A stretch of DNA of 54,723 nucleotides from Flavobacterium frigidarium DSM 17623 (lineage in GTDB: Bacteria; Bacteroidota; Bacteroidia; Flavobacteriales; Flavobacteriaceae). Location: positions 27,579 through 82,301 of the forward strand of contig NZ_KE384394.1 in assembly GCF_000425505.1 (NCBI RefSeq), given 5' to 3'. Shown here piece by piece: positions 24,317-32,561 of the stretch. Within the stretch, counting starts at the first letter, position 1, and the number at the start of each line of letters is the position of its first letter. Below the pieces are notes generated by a model. That model searched no databases and had not been told where the DNA came from. It saw only the letters and a list, made by a program, of their open reading frames with translations. Position numbers and translations under genes: made by a program.

Positions 24317-26382
24317 AAATAGCGATGTTTGGACCTGAAAGTACAGGTAAAACAACATTAGCAATTCAATTAGCAGCTCATTATGAAACAGAATGGGTTC
24401 CTGAATTTGCGCGCGATTATTTACAAGATAAATGGAATAATTCTAAGAAGATTTGTGATGTTAGTGACATGATGCCTATCGCGTATGGTCAAACCCGTCT
24501 TGAAAATCTAAAATTAAAAACAGCTCACAATTACCTGTTTTGTGATACAAATTTAATGGTGACTAAGGTTTTTTCAGATGTGTATTATAATTACTGCGAT
24601 CCGTTATTGAATAAAGCAGCTCAAAAACACAAATACGATTTGTTCTTTTTAACAGACATTGATGTGCCATGGGAAAAGGATGATCTTCGTGACCGACCTA
24701 CGGGTAGAGAGTCAGTGTTTTCAGTATTTAAACAAAGTTTAATAGATAATAATAAGCCCTTTATTACACTATCTGGGAACAAAGATTTGAGGTTGCAAAA
24801 TGCAATAAAGATTATAGATGACTTAACAATTGCAAAAGAGCTGGGCTTAACCTCTTCTAATTATGTCCAAATTTATGAACATGGTATTCCAATTGAAAAT
24901 GTTAGAAGGCAACTTGATATTTTTAAAAACGGAATTGCAAAAGCCGATTTAGTAGCTCCAGCAACTTTTAATAGCGGAATTTTAAAATTAAGTGACAGCG
25001 AGTACCAGGAAAAAGCTACTTTCTTTGATCAGGAAAAATCAAAATTTGAGTTAATGAAATTTGTTCCTGCGTCAGGTGCTGCAAGCAGAATGTTTAAGTT
25101 TTTATCTGTTTTTCTATCAGAATTTGATGTGGAAGAGGAAACTATAAATGCCTATGTCAACAGGAAAAAAGATGTGGAATTACCTGTTTTTATTGTTGGT
25201 ATGGAGAAATTTGCTTTTTTTAATAAGGTGCAAAATGAGCTTAGAAAAGTGTATCCTAATTTCAATATTTTAAGTCGAGATCTCAAAAATTACTATTTTA
25301 TTAAAATGCTTTTGGATCCAGAATATTTCAATTTTGGGAACAAGCCTAAAGGAATATTACCGTTTCACAAATACCTCTCAAATAATGCTTCCCCTATTGA
25401 AGAACATCTTTATGAGTGTGGGTATTACGCGAGCGCAAACGGGAAATCAAACTTGCATTTTACCGTCTCTGAGGAGCATCAAGCAAGTTTCGATAAAGCG
25501 ATCAATAAAATTAGAGATAGAGTCGAAAAAGAAACTAATAGTAGCGTAGCTGTAAGTTATTCGTATCAAAATAAGAGCACAGACACCATTGCTGTTAATT
25601 TGGAAAACGAAATATATAAGGATGAAACTGGGGCTATAGTTTTTAGACCAGGAGGACACGGCGCTTTAATAGAGAACTTGAATACTCTAGATGCTGATAT
25701 TGTTTTTATAAAAAACATTGATAATGTAATCTTGCATAATAACAATGAAACAGCATTGTATAAAAAGGCTTTAGCAGGAATTTTGATCGAAATCCAAAAA
25801 AGTGTTTTTAATTATTTGTCGCTTTTAGATGAAAATGAGGATCAAGATTTAACCGAAATGGAGTCCTTTTTACAAGAAAAATTAGGGATTAAACTCCCGA
25901 AGCATTTTAATTCGTTCAAAGCGGAAAGCAAGATTGCAACAGTTAGAGACATTCTAAACAGACCTATTCGCATTTGCGGAATGGTAAAAAATGAAGGTGA
26001 AGCTGGAGGTGGTCCTTTTTGGGTTAAAGATGAAAACAGCCAAGTCTCGTTGCAAATTGTAGAGACCTCACAGATAGATCTTGAAGACAAAAAGCAACTT
26101 GCAATTTTAAATGCAGCAACTCATTTCAATCCGGTTGACTTAGTATGCAGCATGAAAAATCACAAAGGAGAAAAATTCAATTTACTAGATTTTGTAAATA
26201 ATAATAGTGGTTTTATCGTGAATAAAACAATATGCGGTCACGCTATAAAAAGCTATGAATTACCTGGTTTATGGAATGGGGCGATGGGACACTGGTTAAC
26301 AATTTTTGTACAAGTGCCTTTGTTAACATTTAATCCTGTGAAGACAGTTAATGACTTATTGAAAAATGCGCATCAACAATAA
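24277..26382 (+). CDS. Fusion: NadR-like nucleoside kinase plus DUF4301
   Basis: The 701 residues have two parts. Residues 1-190 are a P-loop kinase domain like the ribosylnicotinamide kinase part of NadR: Walker A FGPESTGKTTLA, WVPEFARDYL, YGQTRLE, DTNLMVTKVFSD and DDLRDRPTGRE. Residues about 195-700 match DUF4301, starting IYEHGIPIENVRRQLDIF and containing VPASGAASRMFKFL and VFRPGGHGALIENLN. These two motifs resemble the glycine-rich loop and the PPGHG loop of UDP-sugar pyrophosphorylases, so a nucleotidyltransferase-like fold is my inference. The start overlaps pnuC by 40 bases, so translation is probably coupled. The kinase likely phosphorylates the imported vitamin. Confidence 0.8.
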   Translation: MEENLKQNKSEIIKIAMFGPESTGKTTLAIQLAAHYETEWVPEFARDYLQDKWNNSKKICDVSDMMPIAYGQTRLENLKLKTAHNYLFCDTNLMVTKVFSDVYYNYCDPLLNKAAQKHKYDLFFLTDIDVPWEKDDLRDRPTGRESVFSVFKQSLIDNNKPFITLSGNKDLRLQNAIKIIDDLTIAKELGLTSSNYVQIYEHGIPIENVRRQLDIFKNGIAKADLVAPATFNSGILKLSDSEYQEKATFFDQEKSKFELMKFVPASGAASRMFKFLSVFLSEFDVEEETINAYVNRKKDVELPVFIVGMEKFAFFNKVQNELRKVYPNFNILSRDLKNYYFIKMLLDPEYFNFGNKPKGILPFHKYLSNNASPIEEHLYECGYYASANGKSNLHFTVSEEHQASFDKAINKIRDRVEKETNSSVAVSYSYQNKSTDTIAVNLENEIYKDETGAIVFRPGGHGALIENLNTLDADIVFIKNIDNVILHNNNETALYKKALAGILIEIQKSVFNYLSLLDENEDQDLTEMESFLQEKLGIKLPKHFNSFKAESKIATVRDILNRPIRICGMVKNEGEAGGGPFWVKDENSQVSLQIVETSQIDLEDKKQLAILNAATHFNPVDLVCSMKNHKGEKFNLLDFVNNNSGFIVNKTICGHAIKSYELPGLWNGAMGHWLTIFVQVPLLTFNPVKTVNDLLKNAHQQ

Positions 26383-26409
26383 GCAATTTTAAAATTCAAG
26401 TAGATTAAG

Positions 26410-26814
26410 ATGGATATTCCTAAAATAGTGAGCGAATTCAATTACAAAGCTGTAAGAAGTAGTGGTGCTGGCGGTCAAAATGTAAATAAAGTTTCGTCAA
26501 AGGTAGTGCTTTCTTTTGCACTTGATAAATCAGAGGCATTAGATGATATAGAGAAAGCGTTATTGATTTCTAATTTGTCTTCCCGACTCACAAATGATAA
26601 CATTTTAATTTTAAATTGTGATGAAGATAGAAGCCAACTCAAAAATAAGGAAATTGTAACCAAGCGTTTTTTGCAAATAATAAAAAATGGTTTGCTTGTA
26701 CCTAAAGAACGTAAAGCTACTAGGATTCCAAAATCGGCAATTAGAAAAAGAATCACTGCAAAAAAAATTACCTCCAAGTTAAAAATTAGTCGAAAAAGAC
26801 CAGATTTAGATTAG
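26410..26814 (+). CDS. arfB: Alternative ribosome-rescue peptidyl-tRNA hydrolase ArfB
   Basis: The 134 residues are a stand-alone release-factor catalytic domain with the GGQ motif in SSGAGGQNVNKVSSKV, which enters the peptidyl-transferase centre. A basic tail (RKRITAKKITSKLKISRKRP) binds the empty mRNA channel of stalled ribosomes. No codon-recognition domain is present, which separates it from RF1/RF2. It sits 27 bases after the kinase/DUF4301 gene and may be co-transcribed with it. Confidence 0.9.
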   Translation: MDIPKIVSEFNYKAVRSSGAGGQNVNKVSSKVVLSFALDKSEALDDIEKALLISNLSSRLTNDNILILNCDEDRSQLKNKEIVTKRFLQIIKNGLLVPKERKATRIPKSAIRKRITAKKITSKLKISRKRPDLD

Positions 26815-26847
26815 AAAAAGTACTGATTTGAGATTTGGTGATTGTTG

Positions 26848-26878
26848 TTTGTTTTCTAAACAATTAGAATTACATTTG
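26848..26878 (+). promoter_or_regulatory. Promoter of the TPP-riboswitch receptor gene
   Basis: TTTG at 26848-26851 and TACATTTG at 26871-26878 are 19 bases apart, matching the Bacteroidota consensus. The riboswitch begins within about 10 bases. The thi operon uses the same TACATTTG box. Confidence 0.75.
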
Positions 26879-26883
26879 CGATG

Positions 26884-26969
26884 TCTCAAAGGGGTGCCTA
26901 ATTCTAGTGATAGAATGAAAGCTGAGATTATACCCAACGAACCTGGACGAGTAATGTTGTCAAGGGAAA
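26884..26969 (+). ncRNA. TPP riboswitch (THI element)
   Basis: The TPP aptamer signature is present in order: AAAGGGGTGCC, then GCTGAGATTATACCC, GAACCTGG and GTAATGTTGTCAAGGGA. A variable stem (ATTCTAGTGATAGAAT) lies between the first two. It binds thiamin diphosphate and switches off the gene downstream, a TonB-dependent receptor starting about 100 bases later. Compared with the thi-operon copy, the GAACCTGATC region is GAACCTGGAC. Confidence 0.88.
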
Positions 26970-27070
26970 AAATGTCAATAAAGTGTTGTGCTTTTTCGGC
27001 ATAGGAACAATTAATTACAAATTTAACAACAAGAATAATTCCCCCTTTTATTCGTGATTATTATTTACGA

Positions 27071-29308
27071 ATGAAAACAATTATTGATTACAATTCTACT
27101 GTTTTAGGAGCAACTTTGCAAAGTCGCAACATTGCAAAAAAACGAAAATTGGCGATTTCTACGTCAATTCTTTTTTCTTTAATTTCTTTACACTCTTTTG
27201 CTCAAGTCAAGGATACCACTGCAGTTAATAAATTGGATGAGGTTCTAGTTTCGGCTGTTCGTGTTACTACAAAAACACCTGTAAGCTTTAGTAATTTAGA
27301 TAAAAAGGAAATCAAATACCGCAATTTAGGACAAGATATCCCTATTTTAATGAACTATTTGCCGTCGGTTGTTACTACTTCAGACGCTGGAAACGGAGTA
27401 GGATATACCGGAATAAGAGTCCGTGGTAGTGATGCAACTCGCGTCAATGTAACTATCAACGGAATCCCTTATAACGATTCTGAGAGTCACGGGACTTTCT
27501 GGGTAAATATGCCGGATTTTGCGTCCTCGCTAGAAAGTTTACAATTGCAACGAGGAGTGGGAACGTCTACTAATGGTTCAGGTGCTTTTGGCGCAAGCCT
27601 AAACATGCTTACAGATAGTTATGCAAAAGAAAGTACAGGGGAGATTTCCAACTCTTTTGGAAGTTTTAATACTCGAAAACACACAGTGAAGTTTAGTACT
27701 GGTTTGTTAAACGATCATTTTGAATTAGCGGGAAGAGTTTCTGCTTTAAAAAGTGATGGGTATATTGATAGAGCTTCCTCTGATTTAAAATCGTATTTCC
27801 TGCAAGGGACTTATGTGGGTAAAACAACTTTGATAAAAGCCTTGGCTTTTGGAGGGACAGAGAAAACCTATCAGTCCTGGAATGGTTTAGAAGATTTAGA
27901 TGTTTTAGAGAATAATCGAACATTTAATACGGCGGGTATCTATACGGATGAAGCTGGAAATACCCGTTTTTATGATAATGAAACAGATAACTACCAGCAA
28001 GATCATTACCAATTACATTGGAATGAAAAGTTATCGAATAGTTGGGATACAAATTTAGCTTTTCATTACACAAAGGGAAAAGGGTATTACGAGAATTATA
28101 AAGAAGATGCTGATTTTGAAGATTATGCTTTAACTCCTATTGTGATTGGTGGAGAAACTATAAATACGACTGATTTAGTGCGTCAAAAGTGGTTGGACAA
28201 TGATTTTTATGGTTTGACCTTTTCGGCTAACTATAAAGCAGATAAAATTGACTTCATCATAGGAGGTGGTTACAATAAATATGAAGGAAATCATTACGGA
28301 AACGTAATCTGGGCACGTTATGCATCTCAAAGTGAGTTAGGAGATCGTTATTATAATGATGATGCGACAAAAACTGACGGTAACATTTTTGCGAAAGCAA
28401 ATTACCAAATTGCCGATAAACTAAGTTTGTTTGGAGATTTACAATTGCGAAATGTACATTACAAAGCCAATGGTGCCGAGACGGGAATAGTAAACGATAA
28501 TTTCAATTTTTTTAATCCTAAAGCAGGATTGAGCTTTGAGATAAACACTAAGAATCAACTGTATGCTTCTTATGCAAGAGCAAATCGCGAACCTAATAGA
28601 ACAGATTACGAAAATGGAACTCCGAAACCTGAAAAATTAGATGATATCGAATTGGGATTCCGTCATAATTCTGCTAAAGTAAAGCTTAATGCAAACGCCT
28701 ATTTGATGTACTACAAAGACCAATTGATACTAACTGGAGCGCTAGACGACGTAGGAGCACCAATACGTAAAAACAGTGGTGATAGTTACCGTATAGGAAT
28801 AGAACTTGATGCTACTGTAGCAATTTTAGACAACCTAATTATCAGGCCTAATGTTACCATTAGCAATAATAAAAACAAAGATTTCTTTTTTAACCGTGAT
28901 GGCGTTTTGACTAATTTGGGGAATACTAATATTGCCTATTCTCCTAACTTTATTGCTGGGAATATCATTACATTTTTACCAGTTACTAATTTTCAAGTGT
29001 CTTTACTTTCTAAGTTTGTAGGAGAGCAGTACATGGGGAATATAGATTCAGATAATTCTAAATTGAAATCCTACTTCGTAAATGATATTAATGTTTCTTA
29101 TGAGTTTAAACCAAAGTCGGTTTTTAAATCCATTTTAATTACTGGATTAGTAAATAACGTCTTTGATTATAAATACGTTTCTAACGGGTATTTTTACACC
29201 TATGATGACGATTATTCTAATCCTCCTGCAGTAACTACAGTCGAAGGAGCTGGTTATTATCCCCAAGCAAGAATCAATTTTTTACTAGGATTAACGTTGA
29301 AGTTTTAA
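27071..29308 (+). CDS. TonB-dependent outer-membrane receptor, probably for thiamin or a precursor
   Basis: The 745 residues begin with a long N-region and a signal peptide ending in HSFAQ. A TonB-box-like segment LDEVLVSAVRV and a plug domain (GIRVRGSDATRVNVTING and FASSLESLQLQRGVGTSTNG) follow. The remaining 550 or so residues are a 22-strand-type barrel ending in LLGLTLKF with a terminal Phe. The TPP riboswitch upstream indicates import of thiamin, its phosphates or a moiety across the outer membrane, powered by TonB. No SusD partner is present. The cargo is inferred from regulation only. Confidence 0.88.
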   Translation: MKTIIDYNSTVLGATLQSRNIAKKRKLAISTSILFSLISLHSFAQVKDTTAVNKLDEVLVSAVRVTTKTPVSFSNLDKKEIKYRNLGQDIPILMNYLPSVVTTSDAGNGVGYTGIRVRGSDATRVNVTINGIPYNDSESHGTFWVNMPDFASSLESLQLQRGVGTSTNGSGAFGASLNMLTDSYAKESTGEISNSFGSFNTRKHTVKFSTGLLNDHFELAGRVSALKSDGYIDRASSDLKSYFLQGTYVGKTTLIKALAFGGTEKTYQSWNGLEDLDVLENNRTFNTAGIYTDEAGNTRFYDNETDNYQQDHYQLHWNEKLSNSWDTNLAFHYTKGKGYYENYKEDADFEDYALTPIVIGGETINTTDLVRQKWLDNDFYGLTFSANYKADKIDFIIGGGYNKYEGNHYGNVIWARYASQSELGDRYYNDDATKTDGNIFAKANYQIADKLSLFGDLQLRNVHYKANGAETGIVNDNFNFFNPKAGLSFEINTKNQLYASYARANREPNRTDYENGTPKPEKLDDIELGFRHNSAKVKLNANAYLMYYKDQLILTGALDDVGAPIRKNSGDSYRIGIELDATVAILDNLIIRPNVTISNNKNKDFFFNRDGVLTNLGNTNIAYSPNFIAGNIITFLPVTNFQVSLLSKFVGEQYMGNIDSDNSKLKSYFVNDINVSYEFKPKSVFKSILITGLVNNVFDYKYVSNGYFYTYDDDYSNPPAVTTVEGAGYYPQARINFLLGLTLKF

Positions 29309-29331
29309 GTAATAGAGTAAATCTGCAGTAC

Positions 29332-29362
29332 AACCTGAAAGTTTCGGCTTTCAGGTTTTTTT
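29332..29362 (+). terminator. Terminator of the TPP-regulated receptor gene
   Basis: CCTGAAAG and CTTTCAGG pair around TTTCGG, then a run of eight T. Confidence 0.92.
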
Positions 29363-29472
29363 TGTAGGTAATTTTTCTGTTTTTACTTGTTTTATCAGAA
29401 AAATTCTATATTTTTAATTTATGAAGTTTGATTTATCTTTTCGAAAACAGAATCATTTATCCATATAAACCT

Positions 29473-29675
29473 ATGAGATACTTTTTTTACTATTATTTAC
29501 CACAGTAGCCTTGGCGCAAACATCCGGCAGTGTTACGTATAATTTCAATTATGAAATGGATCTAGATGGCCTTAAATCGAACGAATCCAAAGATTTTGCA
29601 ACAAACATTTTAAGTGCAGCTAATCAATTGGAATTTTGGTTGGCTTTTAACGAAGTTGCAATGGCAAGTTCTTAA
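29473..29675 (+). pseudogene. Broken and truncated GLPGLI-family gene
   Basis: ATG AGA TAC leads into a T7 tract, after which the reading frame must shift by one base to continue as a signal peptide (FLLLFTTVALAQ) and mature start (SGSVTYNFNYEMDLDGLKS, then NQLEFWLAFNE). The layout parallels the intact GLPGLI proteins next door (AQSGKVEYAI, then KFELLF). It ends at a stop after some 65 codons and lacks the central and GLPGLI parts. The remainder has been deleted, and the next GLPGLI gene starts 41 bases later. Confidence 0.7.
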
Positions 29676-29715
29676 AAAGTAAATTTAGTATGAGAGAAGG
29701 CTTTAAAAAATAAGT

Positions 29716-30426
29716 ATGAAAATTAACTCTATGGGAAAATCAATTATTTTATTACTATTTTTTGCATTTAATAGTATTAATGCACAGTCCGGTAAAGTAG
29801 AATATGCTATTAGAGTGCATGAAATAGTGAATAGTGACAATCCTGAAGTTCAAAGTATGTTGGATAAAATGGTAACATTGGCAAATAAGCAAAAATTCGA
29901 ATTATTATTTTCTACAGTTGGTTCTAGTTTTAAAATTGTAGAAGATATGAGTGGTGTTACTAAGTATGAGAAGGCTATGATTAAAATAGCGAAAGCTGCT
30001 AACACAACAACTTTTGATATTTATTATGATCAAGAAAACGATATACAATATAGTGAATCTGATGATGGAGTAGTAATAAAAGATACAAATTCTCGTAAAA
30101 ATTGGGAAATAACTAATGAGTCAAAAACTATTAATGACTACTTGTGTTATAAAGCCTTGTATAAAAGAAATTATATTGGAAGATTTGGTGATGCTAGAGT
30201 AGATGTTATAGAAGCGTGGTTTGCGCCAATTTTACCTTATAGATTTGGTCCAAAAAATTACTACGGTTTACCAGGATTAATTTTAGAATTGACGGATACA
30301 AAAAGTACCTATCTGGCAAGAAAAATAGATTTACAGCAGAACGATATAAAAATAATTTTTCCAAAAGGTAAAACGGTTTCAAAAGAAGAGTATGATAAAA
30401 AACTTAGAGTACAAATGGGGATGTAA
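29716..30426 (+). CDS. GLPGLI-family secreted protein (copy A)
   Basis: The 236-residue protein has a signal peptide (IILLLFFAFNSINAQ) and the family motif in YYGLPGLILELTDT, about 45 residues from the end. Other shared positions are KFELLFSTVGSSFK, NDYLCYKALYKR and AWFAPILPYRFGP. The single mature-region Cys lies in the DYLCYKA strand. It ends KGKTVSKEEYDKKL-RVQMGM, nearly the same as copies B and C. The family is exported and of unknown function. It is the first of three intact tandem paralogues leading to an outer-membrane receptor. Confidence 0.85.
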   Translation: MKINSMGKSIILLLFFAFNSINAQSGKVEYAIRVHEIVNSDNPEVQSMLDKMVTLANKQKFELLFSTVGSSFKIVEDMSGVTKYEKAMIKIAKAANTTTFDIYYDQENDIQYSESDDGVVIKDTNSRKNWEITNESKTINDYLCYKALYKRNYIGRFGDARVDVIEAWFAPILPYRFGPKNYYGLPGLILELTDTKSTYLARKIDLQQNDIKIIFPKGKTVSKEEYDKKLRVQMGM

Positions 30427-30473
30427 ATCGAATGTATTTCTCTTTCAATAATTTCTTAATTTATTTTATGTGT

Positions 30474-31178
30474 ATGAAAAATATAATAATGTTGTTTTTT
30501 TTGTTTACAAATTCTTTCTTGTTCTCTCAGAGCACTGATGGGAAAATAGTATATAGCATCCACATAAGTGCAGATGAGAGAGTGCTCAAAAGCGAAAAAA
30601 TGGGTAAGCTGTACATGGATATGAGTAAGAATGCTGCAGATCGTATGTATGTGCTGTCTTTCAAAGAGGGGAAAACTTCTTTTCTTAAAGCAGAAAAATT
30701 AAATGCAGCTGAAGATAAATATGAGGTGACAGTAAGTAAATTAGCTTCAGTTATGTTTACCACTGATGATAATTATTATTATGATTTTGTAAATAGATAT
30801 GCTATCATTGAAACTAATGGTACTCTAATTAAAGAAGCTGTAAAGGACGTTAATTGGGAGATGACTTCTGAAAATAAAATTATTAGTGGTATTTTATGTT
30901 ACAAAGCCACACGTCAGCTAGAATACTTAGGTAGAGACAATAAAATTAAAATTAATAATATTGTAGCTTGGTTTGCGCCAAGTTTACCTTATTCTTATGG
31001 GCCTAAAGATTTTTATGGTTTGCCTGGACTTATAGTACAACTTACTGAAAACAGGACGACCTATTTAGCTAACAAAATTGAGTTAGATGATGTAGAAATT
31101 AGTATTGATTTCCCAAAAGGTAAAATGGTTTCAAAAGAAGAGTTTGATAAAAAATTGAAAGCACAAATGGGGATGTAA
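30474..31178 (+). CDS. GLPGLI-family secreted protein (copy B)
   Basis: About 234 residues from MKNIIMLFFLFTNSFLFSQ, the best signal peptide; the frame is open 42 bases further upstream. The motif appears as FYGLPGLIVQLTENR, with ISGILCYKATRQLEYLG and AWFAPSLPYSYGP before it. It is more divergent from copies A and C in the N-terminal half but ends the same way (KGKMVSKEEFDKKLKAQMGM). The DNA just after its stop is nearly the same as that after copy C, and there it runs into a decayed receptor fragment. Confidence 0.85.
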   Translation: MKNIIMLFFLFTNSFLFSQSTDGKIVYSIHISADERVLKSEKMGKLYMDMSKNAADRMYVLSFKEGKTSFLKAEKLNAAEDKYEVTVSKLASVMFTTDDNYYYDFVNRYAIIETNGTLIKEAVKDVNWEMTSENKIISGILCYKATRQLEYLGRDNKIKINNIVAWFAPSLPYSYGPKDFYGLPGLIVQLTENRTTYLANKIELDDVEISIDFPKGKMVSKEEFDKKLKAQMGM

Positions 31179-31227
31179 ATCGATTGTATTCCTCTTTCAA
31201 TAATTTCAATTTCAAATCGCTAATTAC

Positions 31228-31372
31228 ATGCTCAGGATTTTACTTTTTTAATTTTACAACCTTTTCTTATTCTCAGTCCCGCACTATTACAGCTGTGGTT
31301 TCTGACGATATAAACAAATCATAAGAATCTGCTAACGTTATAGCAAAACCTTTGCAGGAAAAAGCATTTTAA
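31228..31372 (+). pseudogene. Decayed 5' fragment of an outer-membrane receptor gene
   Basis: This stretch closely matches the start of the intact receptor gene at 32562-32707. It begins ATGCTCAGGATTTTACTTTT, has one T fewer so that TAA appears at codon 8, and later has further changes (AATCATAAG for AACCATTAG). Homology fades after CAGGAAAAAGCA. The other 2.5 kb of the gene are missing. It marks a second former GLPGLI-receptor unit. Confidence 0.85.
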
Positions 31373-31521
31373 AATTGACTGCGTTAGCAATTGCTCGTTT
31401 TCATTATGTTGTGATGTAAGAAATAAGTTAAACAACGTTGGTTCTTGAAATTTTTTATTGTTTTTAATATTTAACTTAATTAACCTGAAAATATTTATAA
31501 ATTTAAATTAAATCAAATTAG

Positions 31522-31752
31522 AAAAATTTATTATTTACAGCCTTAGCAATGGTAGGATTTAGTGGAGACATAATGGCAAATTTCGTAGAAGTGAAAGAAT
31601 TAACAACTTTAAAGGATGAATATAAAATAGTGTTAGTGCAAGAAAAAGCGACTCCATGTTAGGATAAAGCAATTGATTTTTACAAACTAGTTCTAGATGG
31701 TGGAGAAGATGACCTTACATTACTTAATGAATTGATTGGTGCTTGTCATTAA
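31522..31752 (+). pseudogene. Small secreted two-cysteine peptide gene, disrupted
   Basis: The frame reads KNLLFTALAMVGFSGDIMA, a signal peptide, then NFVEVKELTTLKDEYKIVL and a region with two Cys 28 positions apart, ending GACH. Two lesions are visible: the expected ATG position holds TAG (31519-31521), and an in-frame TAG follows the first Cys (31660-31662). An internal ATG at 31549 could start only a shortened product. The intact peptide would have about 77 residues. It lies directly before GLPGLI copy C. The family is not recognised. Confidence 0.6.
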
Positions 31753-31767
31753 AAAACAATTAAAATC

Positions 31768-31800
31768 AATACTACCAAAACAATATATTTTGGTAGTATT
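31768..31800 (+). terminator. 13-bp perfect hairpin between peptide and GLPGLI copy C
   Basis: AATACTACCAAAA pairs fully with TTTTGGTAGTATT around CAATATA, ending 10 bases before the copy C start codon. No T-run follows, so it may limit read-through or affect translation of copy C rather than stop transcription outright. Confidence 0.5.
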
Positions 31801-31810
31801 ATATAGAAAG

Positions 31811-32512
31811 ATGAAAAAAGCAATATATTTAGTTACAATGTTATTTATTACAAATTATTTTTATGCTCAATCAGGTCAAGCTGAATATATCATAAAAATG
31901 AATGAGCTATCCTATCCTAATGCTGGTAAGTATGAGGAAAGAATAGAGAAAATGAAGGAGTATGCCAATAATCAGAAGTTTGAATTAATTTTTAATAAAA
32001 GCCAATCTAGCTTTAAATATATAGAAAGCTTAAATTCTGATCCAAATTTTAGCGAAACGGAAAATAGAATTGTGCGAGCTGCCTTCACTGCATCCTCTGA
32101 TTTTTATTATGATAATTTAAGAAATATTGAGATTAGCCAAGGTCGCGATAAAGCTTTAATTGAGAAAAAGAATGCAAAAGTAGCATGGATTATTAGTACT
32201 GAATCAAAAATGATTGGCGACTACTTATGTTATAAAGCAACCTATCAGGAGCCTTATATCTCAAGAAGGTCTGGTCAAAAAAATTATACTAATGTTGTAG
32301 CTTGGTTTGCCCCAATGTTGCCTTATGGCTACGGACCAGTACAATTTTATGGTTTGCCAGGATTGATTTTAGAATTACAATATAAAAATACAACTTATTT
32401 TGCTACTAATATAAAAGTAAGTAACGCGTCTCGTACAATATATTCTCCAAAAGGTAAAACGGTTTCAAAAGAAGAGTATGATAAAAAACTTAGAGAGCAA
32501 ATGGGGATGTAA
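31811..32512 (+). CDS. GLPGLI-family secreted protein (copy C)
   Basis: About 233 residues from MKKAIYLVTMLFITNYFYAQ, a signal peptide; the frame is open 75 bases upstream through the hairpin, which is unlikely to be coding. The motif is FYGLPGLILELQYK, and GDYLCYKATYQEPY and AWFAPMLPYGYGP match copy A closely. It ends KGKTVSKEEYDKKLREQMGM. It is 49 bases before the intact receptor gene, so the pair is probably one transcription unit. Function unknown. Confidence 0.85.
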   Translation: MKKAIYLVTMLFITNYFYAQSGQAEYIIKMNELSYPNAGKYEERIEKMKEYANNQKFELIFNKSQSSFKYIESLNSDPNFSETENRIVRAAFTASSDFYYDNLRNIEISQGRDKALIEKKNAKVAWIISTESKMIGDYLCYKATYQEPYISRRSGQKNYTNVVAWFAPMLPYGYGPVQFYGLPGLILELQYKNTTYFATNIKVSNASRTIYSPKGKTVSKEEYDKKLREQMGM

Positions 32513-32561
32513 ATTGAATGTATTTCTCTTTCAATAACTTAACTTTCAAATCGCTAATTAC

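Noticed and set aside
31660..31662. Recoding of the in-frame TAG in the first peptide gene
   Set aside because: The start codon is also lost, so plain decay is simpler.
31736..31810. Longer N terminus for GLPGLI copy C
   Set aside because: The extension overlaps the end of the broken peptide gene and a perfect hairpin, and would bury the signal peptide.
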